From assembly GCF_040529045.1 (NCBI RefSeq), contig NZ_CP131914.1:3580501-3644500 (forward strand): DNA of 64,000 nucleotides. Reading direction: 5' to 3'. Shown piece after piece: positions 37,026 to 46,495 of this stretch. The notes beneath the pieces are model-generated. The model made no database searches. It saw nothing but the letters and a program-made list of their open reading frames with translations, and had not been told where the DNA came from. Both the position numbers and the translations under genes were made by a program. Within the stretch, counting starts at the first letter, position 1, and every line of letters begins with the position of its first letter. The stretch comes from Xanthomonas indica (GTDB taxonomy: Bacteria; Pseudomonadota; Gammaproteobacteria; Xanthomonadales; Xanthomonadaceae).

Positions 37026-37907
37026 ATGTCAGAAGACGGACCGAGTAGCTCCTCCCCGGAATCCCACGAAAAACGCCGCGGCTGGCTGGAACGCCTGACC
37101 TCGGTGTTCTCCGGCGACCCGCACACCCGCGACGATCTGGTCGAGGTGTTGCGCGACGCGCAGCAAGATGGCCTGATCGCCGCCGACACGCTGCGCATGA
37201 TGGAGGGCGCGCTGTCGGTCTCCGAACTCACCGTCGGCGACGTGATGGTGTCGCGCGCGCAGATGGTGTCGCTGTCGGTGGAGGCGCGCTTCCTCGACCT
37301 GATGAAGCAGGTGGTCGAATCCGGCCATTCGCGCTTCCCGGTGCACGGCGAGAACAAGGACGACATCCTCGGCATCCTGCTGGCCAAGGACCTGCTCCGC
37401 GGGGTGGTCGCCGACCACGGTCCGGGCACGGTGCGCGAACTGCTGCGCCCGGCGGTGCTGATTCCCGAATCGAAGAAGCTCAACGTCCTGCTCAAGGAGT
37501 TCCGGCTCTCGCGCAACCACATGGCGATCGTGGTCGACGAGTACGGCGGCGTGGCCGGCCTGGTCACCATCGAAGACGTGCTGGAGCAGATCGTCGGCGA
37601 CATCGACGACGAGCACGACGACGCCGAGGACGAGGCCTCGCTGATCGCCGCGCAGGCCGACGGCCAGTACGTGGTGGACGCGCTGACCCCGATCGAGGAT
37701 TTCAACGAGCGCTTCGGCGCCGACTTCCCGGACGACGACTACGACACCGTGGGCGGCCTGGTCACCGAGGCGATCGGCCACCTGCCCGAGACCGGCGAGG
37801 AACTCACCCTGGGGCGGTTCGCCTTCCGCGTGGCGCGGGCCGACGCGCGTCGGGTGCAGGCTTTCCACGTCACCATCCTGCCGCCCGCCGCGCAGGACGG
37901 CGCTTGA
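37026..37907 (+). CDS. corC: CorC/HlyC-family protein with CBS pair
   Basis: A 293-residue protein starting MSEDGPSSSS at 37026. Two CBS domains (VSRAQMVSLSVEARFLDLMK, GHSRFPVHGENKDDILGILLAKDLL; then RPAVLIPESKKLNVLLKEF, IVVDEYGGVAGLVTIEDVLEQIVGDI) are followed by the CorC_HlyC domain (DYDTVGGLVTEAIGHLPETGEEL). Without the DUF21 membrane domain it is soluble, like E. coli CorC (YbeX), linked to Mg/Co handling and ribosome maturation. The stop overlaps the TTG start of the next gene. Confidence 0.95.
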   Translation: MSEDGPSSSSPESHEKRRGWLERLTSVFSGDPHTRDDLVEVLRDAQQDGLIAADTLRMMEGALSVSELTVGDVMVSRAQMVSLSVEARFLDLMKQVVESGHSRFPVHGENKDDILGILLAKDLLRGVVADHGPGTVRELLRPAVLIPESKKLNVLLKEFRLSRNHMAIVVDEYGGVAGLVTIEDVLEQIVGDIDDEHDDAEDEASLIAAQADGQYVVDALTPIEDFNERFGADFPDDDYDTVGGLVTEAIGHLPETGEELTLGRFAFRVARADARRVQAFHVTILPPAAQDGA

Positions 37908-39202
37908 GCGCGCGCGCCGTGCCGCGCGCCAGCGCGGCGTGCTGGCTGGGGATGTTGCTGGCGCTGTGGGCCGGGCTGGCCTTCGCGCAGACGCCGCCCG
38001 CGGATCCGGCGGCCCCGCCGCCGCTGGCCGCCGCGCCGGCGCCCACGCCGCCCGCAGGGGCTGCGACCGCCGCAGCCGACGCCAGCGACCCGGCGCCGCG
38101 CATCGGCGTGGCCACGATGCAGCCCGGCGAAGTGTTCTTCGAGCGCTTCGGCCATGACGCCATCGTGGTGCTCGACCCGCGCACGGGCCAGGCCACCTCG
38201 TACAACTTCGGCTTCTTCGACCCCAGCGAACCGGGCTTCGTCGGCCGCTTCGCCGCCGGCGACATGCGCTACTACCTGGTCGCGCTGCCGCTGCAGGAGG
38301 ACCTGGAGCAGTACCGCGAAGCCGGCCGCGGCGTGGATATCCAGTGGCTGGACCTGGCCCCGGCGCAGGCGCGCGCGCTGCAGCAGGCGCTGGCCTGGCG
38401 TGCGCGTCCGGAAAACGCGCGCTACCGCTACGACTACTACACCGCCAACTGCGCGACGATGGTCCGCGACGCGCTGGACCGGGCCATGGGCGGGGCGCTG
38501 CACGCGCAACTGTCCGGCCGCTCGCGCGGCAACACATACCGCAGCGAGTCGGTGCGCCTGGCCTCGCCGGCACCGTGGATGTGGCTGGGCTTCGACCTGG
38601 GCCTGGGCCCGTACGCCGACAAGCCGCTGTCGCGCTGGGAAGAGGCCTTCGTGCCGATGCGCCTGGCCGAGAGCCTGAACGAGGTGCGCAACAGCGCCGG
38701 TCGCCCGCTGGTGCAGGCGCGCCAGCAATTGCTGCCGCAGCGGCTGCCACCGGAACCGGCGGAACAGCTGCGGCACTGGTGGCCGTGGCTGCTGGTCGGG
38801 CTGGCCGCGGCGGCGGCCGTGCTCGCGCTGGGCCGCCGCCCGCGCTGGCTGGCGGCGCTGGCGCTGCCGTTCTGGCTGCTGTGCGCGCTCGGCGGTGCGG
38901 TCCTGCTGTACCTGTGGGGCTTCAGCGAGCATCGCGCCGCCTGGGGCAACCGCAACCTGCTGTTGCTGGATCCGCTGTGCCTGCCGCTGCTGTTCGGCGG
39001 TTTTGCGGTACTGCGGGGACGCCGCCCCGGGCGCTGGTTCGACGTGCTGCTGTGGCTGGTGGTGGCGCTGGCCGGCGCCGCGCTGCTGATCCACTGGCTG
39101 TCGATGCTGCAGCCGCAGTTCAACCTGCAATGGATCGCGCTGTTGCTGCCGGTGCACGCGGCGCTGGCCTGGGCGCTCACCCGCCCTCGCCCGCAGCCCT
39201 GA
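37904..39202 (+). CDS. DUF4105/Lnb-type membrane protein
   Basis: A 432-residue protein. The TTG start at 37904 overlaps the corC stop (TTGA). A signal or anchor (LGMLLALWAGLAFAQ) and a Pro/Ala spacer lead to the DUF4105 (Lnb N-terminal periplasmic) domain: VFFERFGHDAIVVLDP, GDMRYYLVALPLQEDLEQYR and YRYDYYTANCATMVRDALD with a conserved Cys. The C-terminal 150 residues hold about four to five membrane helices. It takes the place where apolipoprotein N-acyltransferase lnt often follows corC. Lnb in Gram-positives is an unrelated lipoprotein acyltransferase that shares this domain name; the function here is unproven. Confidence 0.85.
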   Translation: MSARAVPRASAACWLGMLLALWAGLAFAQTPPADPAAPPPLAAAPAPTPPAGAATAAADASDPAPRIGVATMQPGEVFFERFGHDAIVVLDPRTGQATSYNFGFFDPSEPGFVGRFAAGDMRYYLVALPLQEDLEQYREAGRGVDIQWLDLAPAQARALQQALAWRARPENARYRYDYYTANCATMVRDALDRAMGGALHAQLSGRSRGNTYRSESVRLASPAPWMWLGFDLGLGPYADKPLSRWEEAFVPMRLAESLNEVRNSAGRPLVQARQQLLPQRLPPEPAEQLRHWWPWLLVGLAAAAAVLALGRRPRWLAALALPFWLLCALGGAVLLYLWGFSEHRAAWGNRNLLLLDPLCLPLLFGGFAVLRGRRPGRWFDVLLWLVVALAGAALLIHWLSMLQPQFNLQWIALLLPVHAALAWALTRPRPQP

Positions 39203-39252
39203 TACCGTCCAGCCACCTCAGCACGCGCGCCTGCGCCGAACCCGATCCCGCC

Positions 39253-40248
39253 ATGGCCTCCGCGACCGCCAACCCCGCCTGCGTCATCAACTGCGTGCAC
39301 TACGACGGCCACGGCCGTCGCCACGACATCGCCCTGGAGCAGATCAGCGACGTGCTGGCCGGCCAGGAGGACGGCTTCGTCTGGGTCGGCATGTACGAGC
39401 CCGGCGATGCCGTGCTGCAGCAGCTCAAGGAAGAGTTCCAACTGCACGAATTGGCGATCGAGGACACCCGCAAGGCGCACCAGCGACCCAAGGTCGAGGC
39501 CTTCGGCAACTCACTGTTCCTGGCAGTGCACACCGCGCAGGTGATCGACGAGCGCATCGTCTACGGCGAAACCCATGCCTTCCTCGGCGAGCGCTTCCTG
39601 CTGACCGTGCGCCACGGCGCCTCCCTGCCCTACGCGCCGGTGCGCGAGCGGCTGGAACGCGAGGCCTCGCTGATGAAATTGGGCCCGTCGTACGCGCTGT
39701 ACGCGGTGCTGGACTACGTGGTGGACAACTACCAGCCGATCCTGGACGCCTTCCGGCAGAGCCTGGAGCGGCTGGAGGCCGACATCTTCGCCGAGGCGTA
39801 CCGCCGCGACACCGCGATCCGGCTATACGAACTCAAGCGCGAACTCAACCAGATGCGCCTGGGCGTGGCGCCGCTGCAGGACGTGCTGGCGCACCTCAAG
39901 CGCCACCCCGGCCCGCTGATCGCCGAGGAAGTGCGGCTCTACGTGCGCGACGTGCTCGACCATGCGGTGCGCACCAACGACGCCATCGACACCCTGCGCG
40001 AGATGCTGGGCACCGCGCTGAGCGTGAACCTGTCGCTGGTCACACTGGCGCAGGGCGAGACGGTCAAGCGCCTCGGCGCCTGGGCCGCCCTGCTCGCCGC
40101 CCCGACCCTGATCACCAGTTGGTACGGCATGAACTTCAAGCAGATGCCGGAACTGGACTGGCCCTGGGCCTACCCGCTGATGGTGGGCGGTGTCGCCGCG
40201 GTGTGTGTGGCGCTGTATGTGGCGTTCAAGCGGGCAAGGTGGCTTTGA
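39253..40248 (+). CDS. corA: CorA-type magnesium/cobalt channel
   Basis: A 331-residue CorA family protein starting MASATANPACVINCV. It has the long cytoplasmic alpha/beta and helical funnel domain, then two C-terminal helices flanking the signature YGMNFKQMPEL, with a basic tail KRARWL. Forms pentameric Mg2+ channels. It follows corC and the DUF4105 gene on the same strand, so the cluster links two proteins associated with magnesium. Confidence 0.95.
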   Translation: MASATANPACVINCVHYDGHGRRHDIALEQISDVLAGQEDGFVWVGMYEPGDAVLQQLKEEFQLHELAIEDTRKAHQRPKVEAFGNSLFLAVHTAQVIDERIVYGETHAFLGERFLLTVRHGASLPYAPVRERLEREASLMKLGPSYALYAVLDYVVDNYQPILDAFRQSLERLEADIFAEAYRRDTAIRLYELKRELNQMRLGVAPLQDVLAHLKRHPGPLIAEEVRLYVRDVLDHAVRTNDAIDTLREMLGTALSVNLSLVTLAQGETVKRLGAWAALLAAPTLITSWYGMNFKQMPELDWPWAYPLMVGGVAAVCVALYVAFKRARWL

Positions 40249-40267
40249 GCCGCCGCGCAGCGGCGGC

Positions 40268-40416
40268 GGGAATGGGGAGACGGGAATCGGGAATGGGCAG
40301 CGCGCCGCTCACGTGAGGCCGCATTGAATCATTGAACTGCAGCAGTCGTTCTTGGCAGACGGCGCTCCCAGACCCCGCCGCTTTTCCCATTCCCAATTCT
40401 CCATTCCCGATTCCCA
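40268..40416. repeat. Inverted GGGAATGGG/CCCATTCCC repeat element
   Basis: The left part GGGAATGGGGAGACGGGAAT (40268 onward) and the right part CCCATTCCCAATTCTCCATT (from 40386) are inverted degenerate runs enclosing about 90 bp. The same GGGAATSGGG-type strings occur near 18.2, 22.8, 44.95 and 57.2-57.3 kb. It separates convergent corA and the aldehyde dehydrogenase gene and could form a long hairpin. Confidence 0.65.
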
Positions 40417-40418
40417 GC

Positions 40419-41783
40419 TCACCCCACATACACCGACTTGATGTTCATGAACTCATGGATGCCGTGCTCGGCCAGTTCGCGGCCGAAGCCGGAGCGCTTG
40501 ATGCCGCCGAACGGGAGGCGCACGTCGCTCTTGACGATGGCGTTGACGAAGGCGGCGCCGCACTGCAGTCGGCAAGCCACGCGTTCGCCGCGGGCGCGGT
40601 CGGCGGTCCACACGCTGCCGCCCAGGCCGAAGGTGGTGTCGTTGGCCACGCGCACGGCCTCCGCCTCGTCGGCTACGCGCAGGATCGCCGCGACCGGGCC
40701 GAACAGTTCCTCGTCGTAGGCCGGCATGCCCGGGGCCACATTGTCGAGGATCGACGCCGGATAGCCGGCGTGGCTGCCGCGCTCGGGTTCGCACCCCAGC
40801 AGCGGCTTGGCGCCCTTGGCGATGCTGGCCTGCACCTGCTTGTGCAGTTCGTCGCGCAGGTCCTGGCGCGCCATCGGTGCCAGCGTGGTCGCCTCGTCTT
40901 GCGGATCGCCGAGGCGCCGCTCGGCGGCGGCGGCAACGAAGCGGCGCACGAACTCATCGGCGATCGCCTCCACCACCACGAAGCGCTTGGCCGCGATGCA
41001 GGTCTGCCCGGCGTTGTCGAAGCGCGACTTCACCGCCGCGGTCACGGTGGCGTCCAGGTCGGCGTCGTCCAGCACCACGAAGGCATCGCTGCCGCCCAGT
41101 TCCATCACGCACTTCTTCAACTGCCCACCGGCGTTGGCGGCGATGGAACGGCCGGCACGCTCGCTGCCGGTCAGGGTCACCGCGGCCACGCGCGCATCGC
41201 GCAGTACCTCTGCGGCCTGGTCGTTGTCGATGTGCAGCACGTCGAACACGCCGGCCGGCAGGCCGGCGTCGGCCAGCACCTTGCGAATCGCGTCGGCGCA
41301 GCGCGGCACGTTGCTGGCGTGCTTGAGCAGGGCGACGTTGCCGGCCATCAGCGCCGGCGCCAGGAAGCGGAATACCTGCCAGATCGGGAAGTTCCACGGC
41401 ATCACCGCCAGCACGCAGCCCAGCGGTTCGTAGCGCACGTAGCTGCGCTGCGCGTCGGTGGCCACCGGCTGCTCGCGCAGGTACTCGGCCGCATGCTCGG
41501 CGTAGTAGTCGCAGGCCGCGGCGCACTTGTCGAGTTCGGCCAGGGCTTCCTTGCGCAGCTTGCCCATTTCCGCGGTCATCACCCGCTGGATCGCGTCGCG
41601 CTGTTCGCGCAACTGCGCGCCGACCTTGCGCACCAGCGCGCCACGTTGCTCCAGCGGCGTCGCCGCCCAGCCCGGGAATGCCTGCGCGGCGGCGGCCAGG
41701 CGCTGTTCCACGGCAGCGGCATCCATCAGTTCGAGACTGTATTCGACCTGGCCGGTGGCCGGATTGACGGTGTCGTAAGGCAT
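40419..41783 (-). CDS. NAD(P)-dependent succinate-semialdehyde dehydrogenase-like enzyme
   Basis: A 454-residue aldehyde dehydrogenase, start MPYDTVNPATGQ at 41783. Catalytic features: PWNFPIWQVFRFLAPALMAGN, the Glu in MELGGSDAF, and the nucleophile Cys in NAGQTCIAAKRF. Length and the DPxxGxxxxxLP-free layout resemble E. coli Sad (YneI) and GabD-type enzymes that oxidise succinate semialdehyde. It is downstream of potGHI, so it probably finishes putrescine/GABA breakdown or oxidises gamma-glutamyl-aminobutyraldehyde in place of PuuC, which is not seen here. Confidence 0.88.
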   Translation of the reverse strand: MPYDTVNPATGQVEYSLELMDAAAVEQRLAAAAQAFPGWAATPLEQRGALVRKVGAQLREQRDAIQRVMTAEMGKLRKEALAELDKCAAACDYYAEHAAEYLREQPVATDAQRSYVRYEPLGCVLAVMPWNFPIWQVFRFLAPALMAGNVALLKHASNVPRCADAIRKVLADAGLPAGVFDVLHIDNDQAAEVLRDARVAAVTLTGSERAGRSIAANAGGQLKKCVMELGGSDAFVVLDDADLDATVTAAVKSRFDNAGQTCIAAKRFVVVEAIADEFVRRFVAAAAERRLGDPQDEATTLAPMARQDLRDELHKQVQASIAKGAKPLLGCEPERGSHAGYPASILDNVAPGMPAYDEELFGPVAAILRVADEAEAVRVANDTTFGLGGSVWTADRARGERVACRLQCGAAFVNAIVKSDVRLPFGGIKRSGFGRELAEHGIHEFMNIKSVYVG

Positions 41784-41906
41784 CGCGCGGACTCCTGGAA
41801 AAATGTCCGGCCAGCCTAGCGCGGTGGAGGTTGCGGCAGCGTGGCGATGCCGTCGAGCGCGATGGCTCACAGTGTTCCGCCATGTCCGTAGGAGCAAGGC
41901 AATGCC

Positions 41907-42758
41907 CTAACCCACCTGCTGCTGCGCCAATTGGAGATCGCGCTGGCGCCGCTTCTCGCTGCGCGCCATCAGCCACCAGCCGATGACGGCGGCGATCGAC
42001 ACCGCCAGCACCATCAGCGTGGCCAGTGCGTTGATCTTGGGCTTCAGGCCCATGCGCACCGACGAGAACACGGTCATCGGCAGCGTGGTCGAATCCGGGC
42101 CGGCGACGAAGTTGGCGATCACCACGTCGTCCAGCGACAGGGTGAACGCCAGCAACCAGCCCGACACCAGCGCCGGCGCGATGATCGGCACGGTGATCAG
42201 GAAGAACACCTTGAGCCGGTTGGCGCCCAGGTCCATCGCCGCCTCTTCCAGCGAGCGATCCAGTTCCTGCAGGCGCGAGGACACCACCACGGTGACGAAG
42301 GACAGGGTGAAGGTGACATGCGCGGCCCAGATCGCCACCACGCCCTTGGGCGGGATGCCGAGCACGCCGCCCATCGACACCAGCATCATCATGATCGACA
42401 GGCCGATGATCACCTCCGGCATCACCAGCGGCGCGGTCACCAGCGCGCCGAACAGGCTCTTGCTGCGGAAGCGGCGAAAGCGCGTCATCGCCATCGCCGC
42501 CAGCGTGCCGATCACCATCGACGCGGTCGCGGTCCAGAACGCCACCTTCAGGCTGATCCACGCCGCCTGCAGGATCTGCCGGTCGCGCAGCAGTTCGCCG
42601 TACCACTTGGTGGAGAAGCCGGCCCACACCGTCGCCAGCTTGGAGGCGTTGAACGAATACACCATCAACAGCAGGATCGGCAGGTACAGGAAGGCGAAGC
42701 CGGCGCCCAGCACCGTCCAGCGCAGCACCGTGCCCATGCCGCCGCGCACGCCGCTCAT
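41907..42758 (-). CDS. potI: Polyamine ABC transporter permease PotI
   Basis: A 283-residue inner-membrane permease with six predicted helices and the EAA loop EAAMDLGANRLKVFFLITVPIIAP that contacts the ATPase. The pattern SLDDVVIANFVAGPDSTTLPMTVFSSVRMG is diagnostic of PotC/PotI. Start overlaps the potH stop (ATGA). Last gene of potGHI. Confidence 0.95.
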   Translation of the reverse strand: MSGVRGGMGTVLRWTVLGAGFAFLYLPILLLMVYSFNASKLATVWAGFSTKWYGELLRDRQILQAAWISLKVAFWTATASMVIGTLAAMAMTRFRRFRSKSLFGALVTAPLVMPEVIIGLSIMMMLVSMGGVLGIPPKGVVAIWAAHVTFTLSFVTVVVSSRLQELDRSLEEAAMDLGANRLKVFFLITVPIIAPALVSGWLLAFTLSLDDVVIANFVAGPDSTTLPMTVFSSVRMGLKPKINALATLMVLAVSIAAVIGWWLMARSEKRRQRDLQLAQQQVG

Positions 42759-43717
42759 GCCTGCCCGCCTTCGAGCTGACGCTGCTGGTAGCGGTTGAAG
42801 ATCAGGATCGGCACCATCAGCAGCGCCAGCATGGCGATCGCCACCGCCGAAGCGGTCGGCCAGTCGCGGTTGTTGAAGAATTCGCCCCACAGCACCCGGC
42901 CGATCATCAGCGTGTCCGGGCCGCCGAGCATTTCCGGGATCACGAACTCTCCCACCGCCGGGATCATCACCAGCATGCAGCCGGCGACGATGCCCGGCCG
43001 CGACAGCGGCAGGGTCACGGTCAGGAACGCCTTCCACGGCGGCGCACCGAGATCGTAGGCGGCCTCGAGCAGGCGCTGGTCGAGCTTGACCAGGGTCGCG
43101 TACAGCGGCAGCACCATGAACGGCAGGTAGCAGTAGACGATGCCGATGTAGGCGGCGACCGGGGTGTAGAGGATGTGCAGCGGCGCATCGATCAGGCCCA
43201 GCGCCAGCAGCGCCCGGTTGAGCACGCCGTTGCTGTCGAGGATGCCGATCCAGGCGTAGACGCGGATCAGGAACGAGGTCCACGACGGCAGCACCACCAG
43301 CATCATCGCGATGTTGCGCGCCGACGGCGACAGCCGCGCGATCGCGTAGGCCATCGAATAGCCAATCAGCAGGGTCAGCGCGGTGGAGATGCCGGCGATC
43401 TTGATCGAGCCCCAGTAGGCCTCGATGTACTGGTGGTCGCGCAGCAGGGCCAGGTAGTTCTGCAGGGTCAGTTTCAGCGTCAGCACGCCGTCACGCATCT
43501 CCAGCAGGTCGCTGTACGGCGGGCTGCGGATCGCCTGCTCGGCGAAGGAGATGCGCAGCACGATCAGGAACGGGATCGCGAAGAACAGCAGCAGCCACAG
43601 GTACGGCGCGGCGATCACCAGCCAGCGCAGCGCCGGCAGCGAACCCAGGCGCAAGCGCTGCTGCAGGCGCAGCCGCTGCGTCGGTTCCGGCGGCACCGGG
43701 ACGACGGGCGCGCTCAT
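42755..43717 (-). CDS. potH: Polyamine ABC transporter permease PotH
   Basis: A 320-residue permease. The N-terminal cytoplasmic tail is basic (RLRLQQRLRLGS). Helices include WLVIAAPYLWLLLFFAIPFLIVL, and the EAA loop is EAAYDLGAPPWKAFLTVTLPLS. The segment VIPEMLGGPDTLMIGRVLWGEFF is typical of PotB/PotH. Coupled to potG and potI by 4-nt overlaps on both sides. Confidence 0.95.
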   Translation of the reverse strand: MSAPVVPVPPEPTQRLRLQQRLRLGSLPALRWLVIAAPYLWLLLFFAIPFLIVLRISFAEQAIRSPPYSDLLEMRDGVLTLKLTLQNYLALLRDHQYIEAYWGSIKIAGISTALTLLIGYSMAYAIARLSPSARNIAMMLVVLPSWTSFLIRVYAWIGILDSNGVLNRALLALGLIDAPLHILYTPVAAYIGIVYCYLPFMVLPLYATLVKLDQRLLEAAYDLGAPPWKAFLTVTLPLSRPGIVAGCMLVMIPAVGEFVIPEMLGGPDTLMIGRVLWGEFFNNRDWPTASAVAIAMLALLMVPILIFNRYQQRQLEGGQA

Positions 43718-44856
43718 GCGGTCAGCACCACGCCGTCGTTGTCGTCCCACGACACCCACACCGCGTCGCCCCAGGTCATGCCTTCGCTGTCCCAGCGCTT
43801 CTGGTTGGCGAAGTTGGATTGCACGCGGATGCCGCTGGGCAGGCGCACATGGAAGATCGAGTGGCTGCCGAAATAGGCGATGTCCTCGATGGTGCCGCGC
43901 GCCTTGTTGTAGGTCTGCTCGGGTTCGCCCTTGGTGATCCAGACCTTTTCCGGACGCACCGCGAATGCCACCTCCTGCCCCTCCACGCCGGTGATGCCGT
44001 GACTGATGTAGATCGGCACCGGGAACTGCGGGCACAGCACGGTCACGTGGTCGGGGTGGTCCTCGCCGATCCGGCCCTCGAACATGTTCACCGAGCCGAT
44101 GAACTCGGCGGCGAAGCGGCTGTTCGGCGACTCGTAGATGTCGTCCGGCGTGCCGACCTGGCGGATGCGGCCCTGCTCCATCAGCGCGATGCGCGTGGCC
44201 ATGGTCATCGCTTCCTCCTGGTCGTGGGTGACCATCACGCAGGTCACCCCCGAGGTCTCGATGATGGACACCAGTTCCAGCTGCATCTGCGAGCGCAGCT
44301 TCTTGTCCAGCGCGCCCATCGGCTCGTCCAGCAACAGCAGCTTGGGCCGCTTGGCCAGCGAGCGCGCCAGCGCCACGCGCTGCTGCTGGCCGCCGGAGAG
44401 CTGGTGCGGCTTGCGCTTGCCGAGCGTGCCCAGCCGCACCAGCTCCAGCATCTCGCCGACACGGCTGGCGATGGCGCTGCGCGACAGCCCGTCTTGCTTC
44501 AAGCCGAAGGCGATGTTCTGCTCCACGCTCATGTGCGGGAACAGCGCATAGGACTGGAACATCATGTTGAGCGGGCGCCGGTACGGCGGCAACCCATCCA
44601 GCGGCTGGCCGTCGAGCACGATGCGACCGCGGCTGGGCTGCTCGAACCCGCCCAGGCAGCGCAGCAGCGTCGACTTGCCGCTGCCGGAGCCGCCGAGCAG
44701 CGCGAAGATCTCGCCCTGGCCGATGTCCAGGTCGATGTCGTCCAGCGCGACGAACCCGTCGAACTCCTTGCGTAGCCCAGCGATGGACACATAGCCGGCC
44801 CCCTTGGCCGGCGGCTGCGCCGGCAGATGGTCGGTTCTCGCTTCGCTCAACGCCAT
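43714..44856 (-). CDS. potG: Polyamine ABC transporter ATPase PotG
   Basis: A 380-residue ATPase: Walker A GGSGSGKST, Q-loop FQSYALFPHM, signature LSGGQQQRVALARSLA, Walker B LLLLDEPMGALD and H-loop VTHD, then a C-terminal TOBE regulatory domain (AVRPEKVWI). The ATG at 44856 has GGGGAA 7 nt upstream; a GTG seven codons earlier is possible. It energises putrescine import through PotH/PotI. The matching binding protein lies at 49894-51015, beyond the efflux genes. Confidence 0.95.
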   Translation of the reverse strand: MALSEARTDHLPAQPPAKGAGYVSIAGLRKEFDGFVALDDIDLDIGQGEIFALLGGSGSGKSTLLRCLGGFEQPSRGRIVLDGQPLDGLPPYRRPLNMMFQSYALFPHMSVEQNIAFGLKQDGLSRSAIASRVGEMLELVRLGTLGKRKPHQLSGGQQQRVALARSLAKRPKLLLLDEPMGALDKKLRSQMQLELVSIIETSGVTCVMVTHDQEEAMTMATRIALMEQGRIRQVGTPDDIYESPNSRFAAEFIGSVNMFEGRIGEDHPDHVTVLCPQFPVPIYISHGITGVEGQEVAFAVRPEKVWITKGEPEQTYNKARGTIEDIAYFGSHSIFHVRLPSGIRVQSNFANQKRWDSEGMTWGDAVWVSWDDNDGVVLTA

Positions 44857-44991
44857 CGGTGATTCCCCGTGAAGCACGCCGTCGTGCGGAGCGCCGATGC
44901 AGCGGCGACCGCGGCGTGGTGGATCTCAGTGTAGCCGTGGGCGCGTGGAATTCGGGAGTCGGGATTGGGGATTCGCAAAAGCGGCGCGCGC

Positions 44992-46488
44992 CTACTGCGT
45001 CGTGGTCGGCGCCGGTGCCTCCGGTGCCGCCCAGCCCAGGCCCAGGCTCTTCTGCAAGGCGACGTAGCGCAGCAGCACCTGGGTGTGCGCCTGCAGCGCG
45101 CTGTCCTGGGCCGAGGCCTGCTGGCGCTGCACGTCCAGCGCATCGATCAGCGACGACGCGCCGGCGGCATAGCGCTGCTGCAGCAAGGCGGCGGAACGAT
45201 CCGCCGACGCCGCGGCCTTGTCTGCCGCCAGCGCCTGCTGACGCGCGGCGCCGAACCGCGCCAGCGCGCCGTTGGCGTCCTGCAGCGCGGCCAGCACCGT
45301 GCCCTCGTAGGCGGCCAGGCGCGCGTCGTTGCCGGCACGGGCCTGCTCGACCTTGGCGCGGGTGGCGCCGAAGTCGAAGAGCGACCATTGCAGGAACGGC
45401 GCCACCACGCTGTTGACCGCATCGCGGCCGAGATCGCCCGGCGAGGTCGCAGCCATGCCGATGTTGCCGAGCAGCCGCACTTGCGGGAAATACGCGCTCA
45501 GCGCTTCGCCGATCTTCGCCGAGGACGAAGCCAGCTGACGCTCGGCGCGGCGCACGTCCGGGCGCCGGCGGATCAGCGCGCCGGCATCGTCCACCGGCAC
45601 CGTCGCCGGCAGCGTCGGCAACGGCCGGTCGGCGGCCAGTTCGGCATCGAGCGCACCCGGCTCGCGGCCGATCATCAGCGCCAGTTGGTCCAGCGCCACC
45701 TGCGCCTGCGCCTGCAGGTCCGGCAGCACCGCTTCCTGCTGCTGCAACTGCGCCTGCGCACGTTCCACCTGCAGATCGGCGTCGGCGCCGCGCTCGCGGC
45801 GCTGGCGGGTCAGTTGCAGAGTCTGCCGGGCGGCCTCCAGGTTGCGCTGGGCCACGACCATGCGCGCACGGGTGCTGCGGTAGCCCAGATAGGCCTGCCC
45901 CACTTCGGCGGCGATCTGCACCTGGGTGTCGGCCAGGTCGGCCTCGTCGGCCTGCGCATCGGCCAGCGCGCCTTCGCTGGCGCGGCGGCGGCGGCCGAAG
46001 AAATCCAGTTCCCAGCTGGCATCGATGCCGACGCTGTAGAGCTGCATGCGCGGATCGATCTCCACCGGCTGGCCGGTGCCGGCGGCGATGCTGCCCAGGC
46101 GGTCGGTCAGCGCATCCGGCGCACGTGCGTTGAGATAGGCCGCGTTGGCGCCGACGCTGGGCAGTTGCTCGGCGTGGCGCTGGTCGACCAGGGCGCGCGA
46201 GGCGCGCAGGCGCGCCTGCGCTACGCGCAGGTTCGGGCTGTGCTGCAGCGCCTGCTCGACCAGCCTGCTCAACTGCGGGTCGTGCAGGGTCTCCCACCAG
46301 CGCTGCGGCGGCGGTGCCGGTACCACCCCGGCGGCAGCCGCCGTGGCATCGGCGCGATGCAGCCGCGGCTGCGCCAGCGCCGCCTCGGCCACCGGCGGCG
46401 GCTTCACGTAGTCCGGGCCGAGCATGCAGGCCGACAGCAGCGACGGCAGCGCGGCGGCGACGAGAACGCGGGAGAAACGCTGGGCCAT
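44992..46488 (-). CDS. NodT/OprM-family outer-membrane efflux lipoprotein
   Basis: A 498-residue TolC-like channel. Signal peptide with lipobox LLSACMLGPDYVKP, then two OEP repeats: WWETLHDPQLSRLVEQALQHSPNLRVAQARL and the second half from QVRLLGNIG. RRRPDVRRAERQL is the typical NodT motif. It is the last gene of emrA-emrB-nodT and provides the outer-membrane exit for the EmrAB pump. It starts 7 nt after emrB. Confidence 0.93.
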   Translation of the reverse strand: MAQRFSRVLVAAALPSLLSACMLGPDYVKPPPVAEAALAQPRLHRADATAAAAGVVPAPPPQRWWETLHDPQLSRLVEQALQHSPNLRVAQARLRASRALVDQRHAEQLPSVGANAAYLNARAPDALTDRLGSIAAGTGQPVEIDPRMQLYSVGIDASWELDFFGRRRRASEGALADAQADEADLADTQVQIAAEVGQAYLGYRSTRARMVVAQRNLEAARQTLQLTRQRRERGADADLQVERAQAQLQQQEAVLPDLQAQAQVALDQLALMIGREPGALDAELAADRPLPTLPATVPVDDAGALIRRRPDVRRAERQLASSSAKIGEALSAYFPQVRLLGNIGMAATSPGDLGRDAVNSVVAPFLQWSLFDFGATRAKVEQARAGNDARLAAYEGTVLAALQDANGALARFGAARQQALAADKAAASADRSAALLQQRYAAGASSLIDALDVQRQQASAQDSALQAHTQVLLRYVALQKSLGLGWAAPEAPAPTTTQ

Positions 46489-46495
46489 GGAATCC

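Noticed and set aside
42755-46297. Long 5' extension of potH across potG and the efflux channel gene
   Set aside because: The extension is out of frame with two conserved genes; the true start at 43717 is fixed by the 4-nt overlap and family length.
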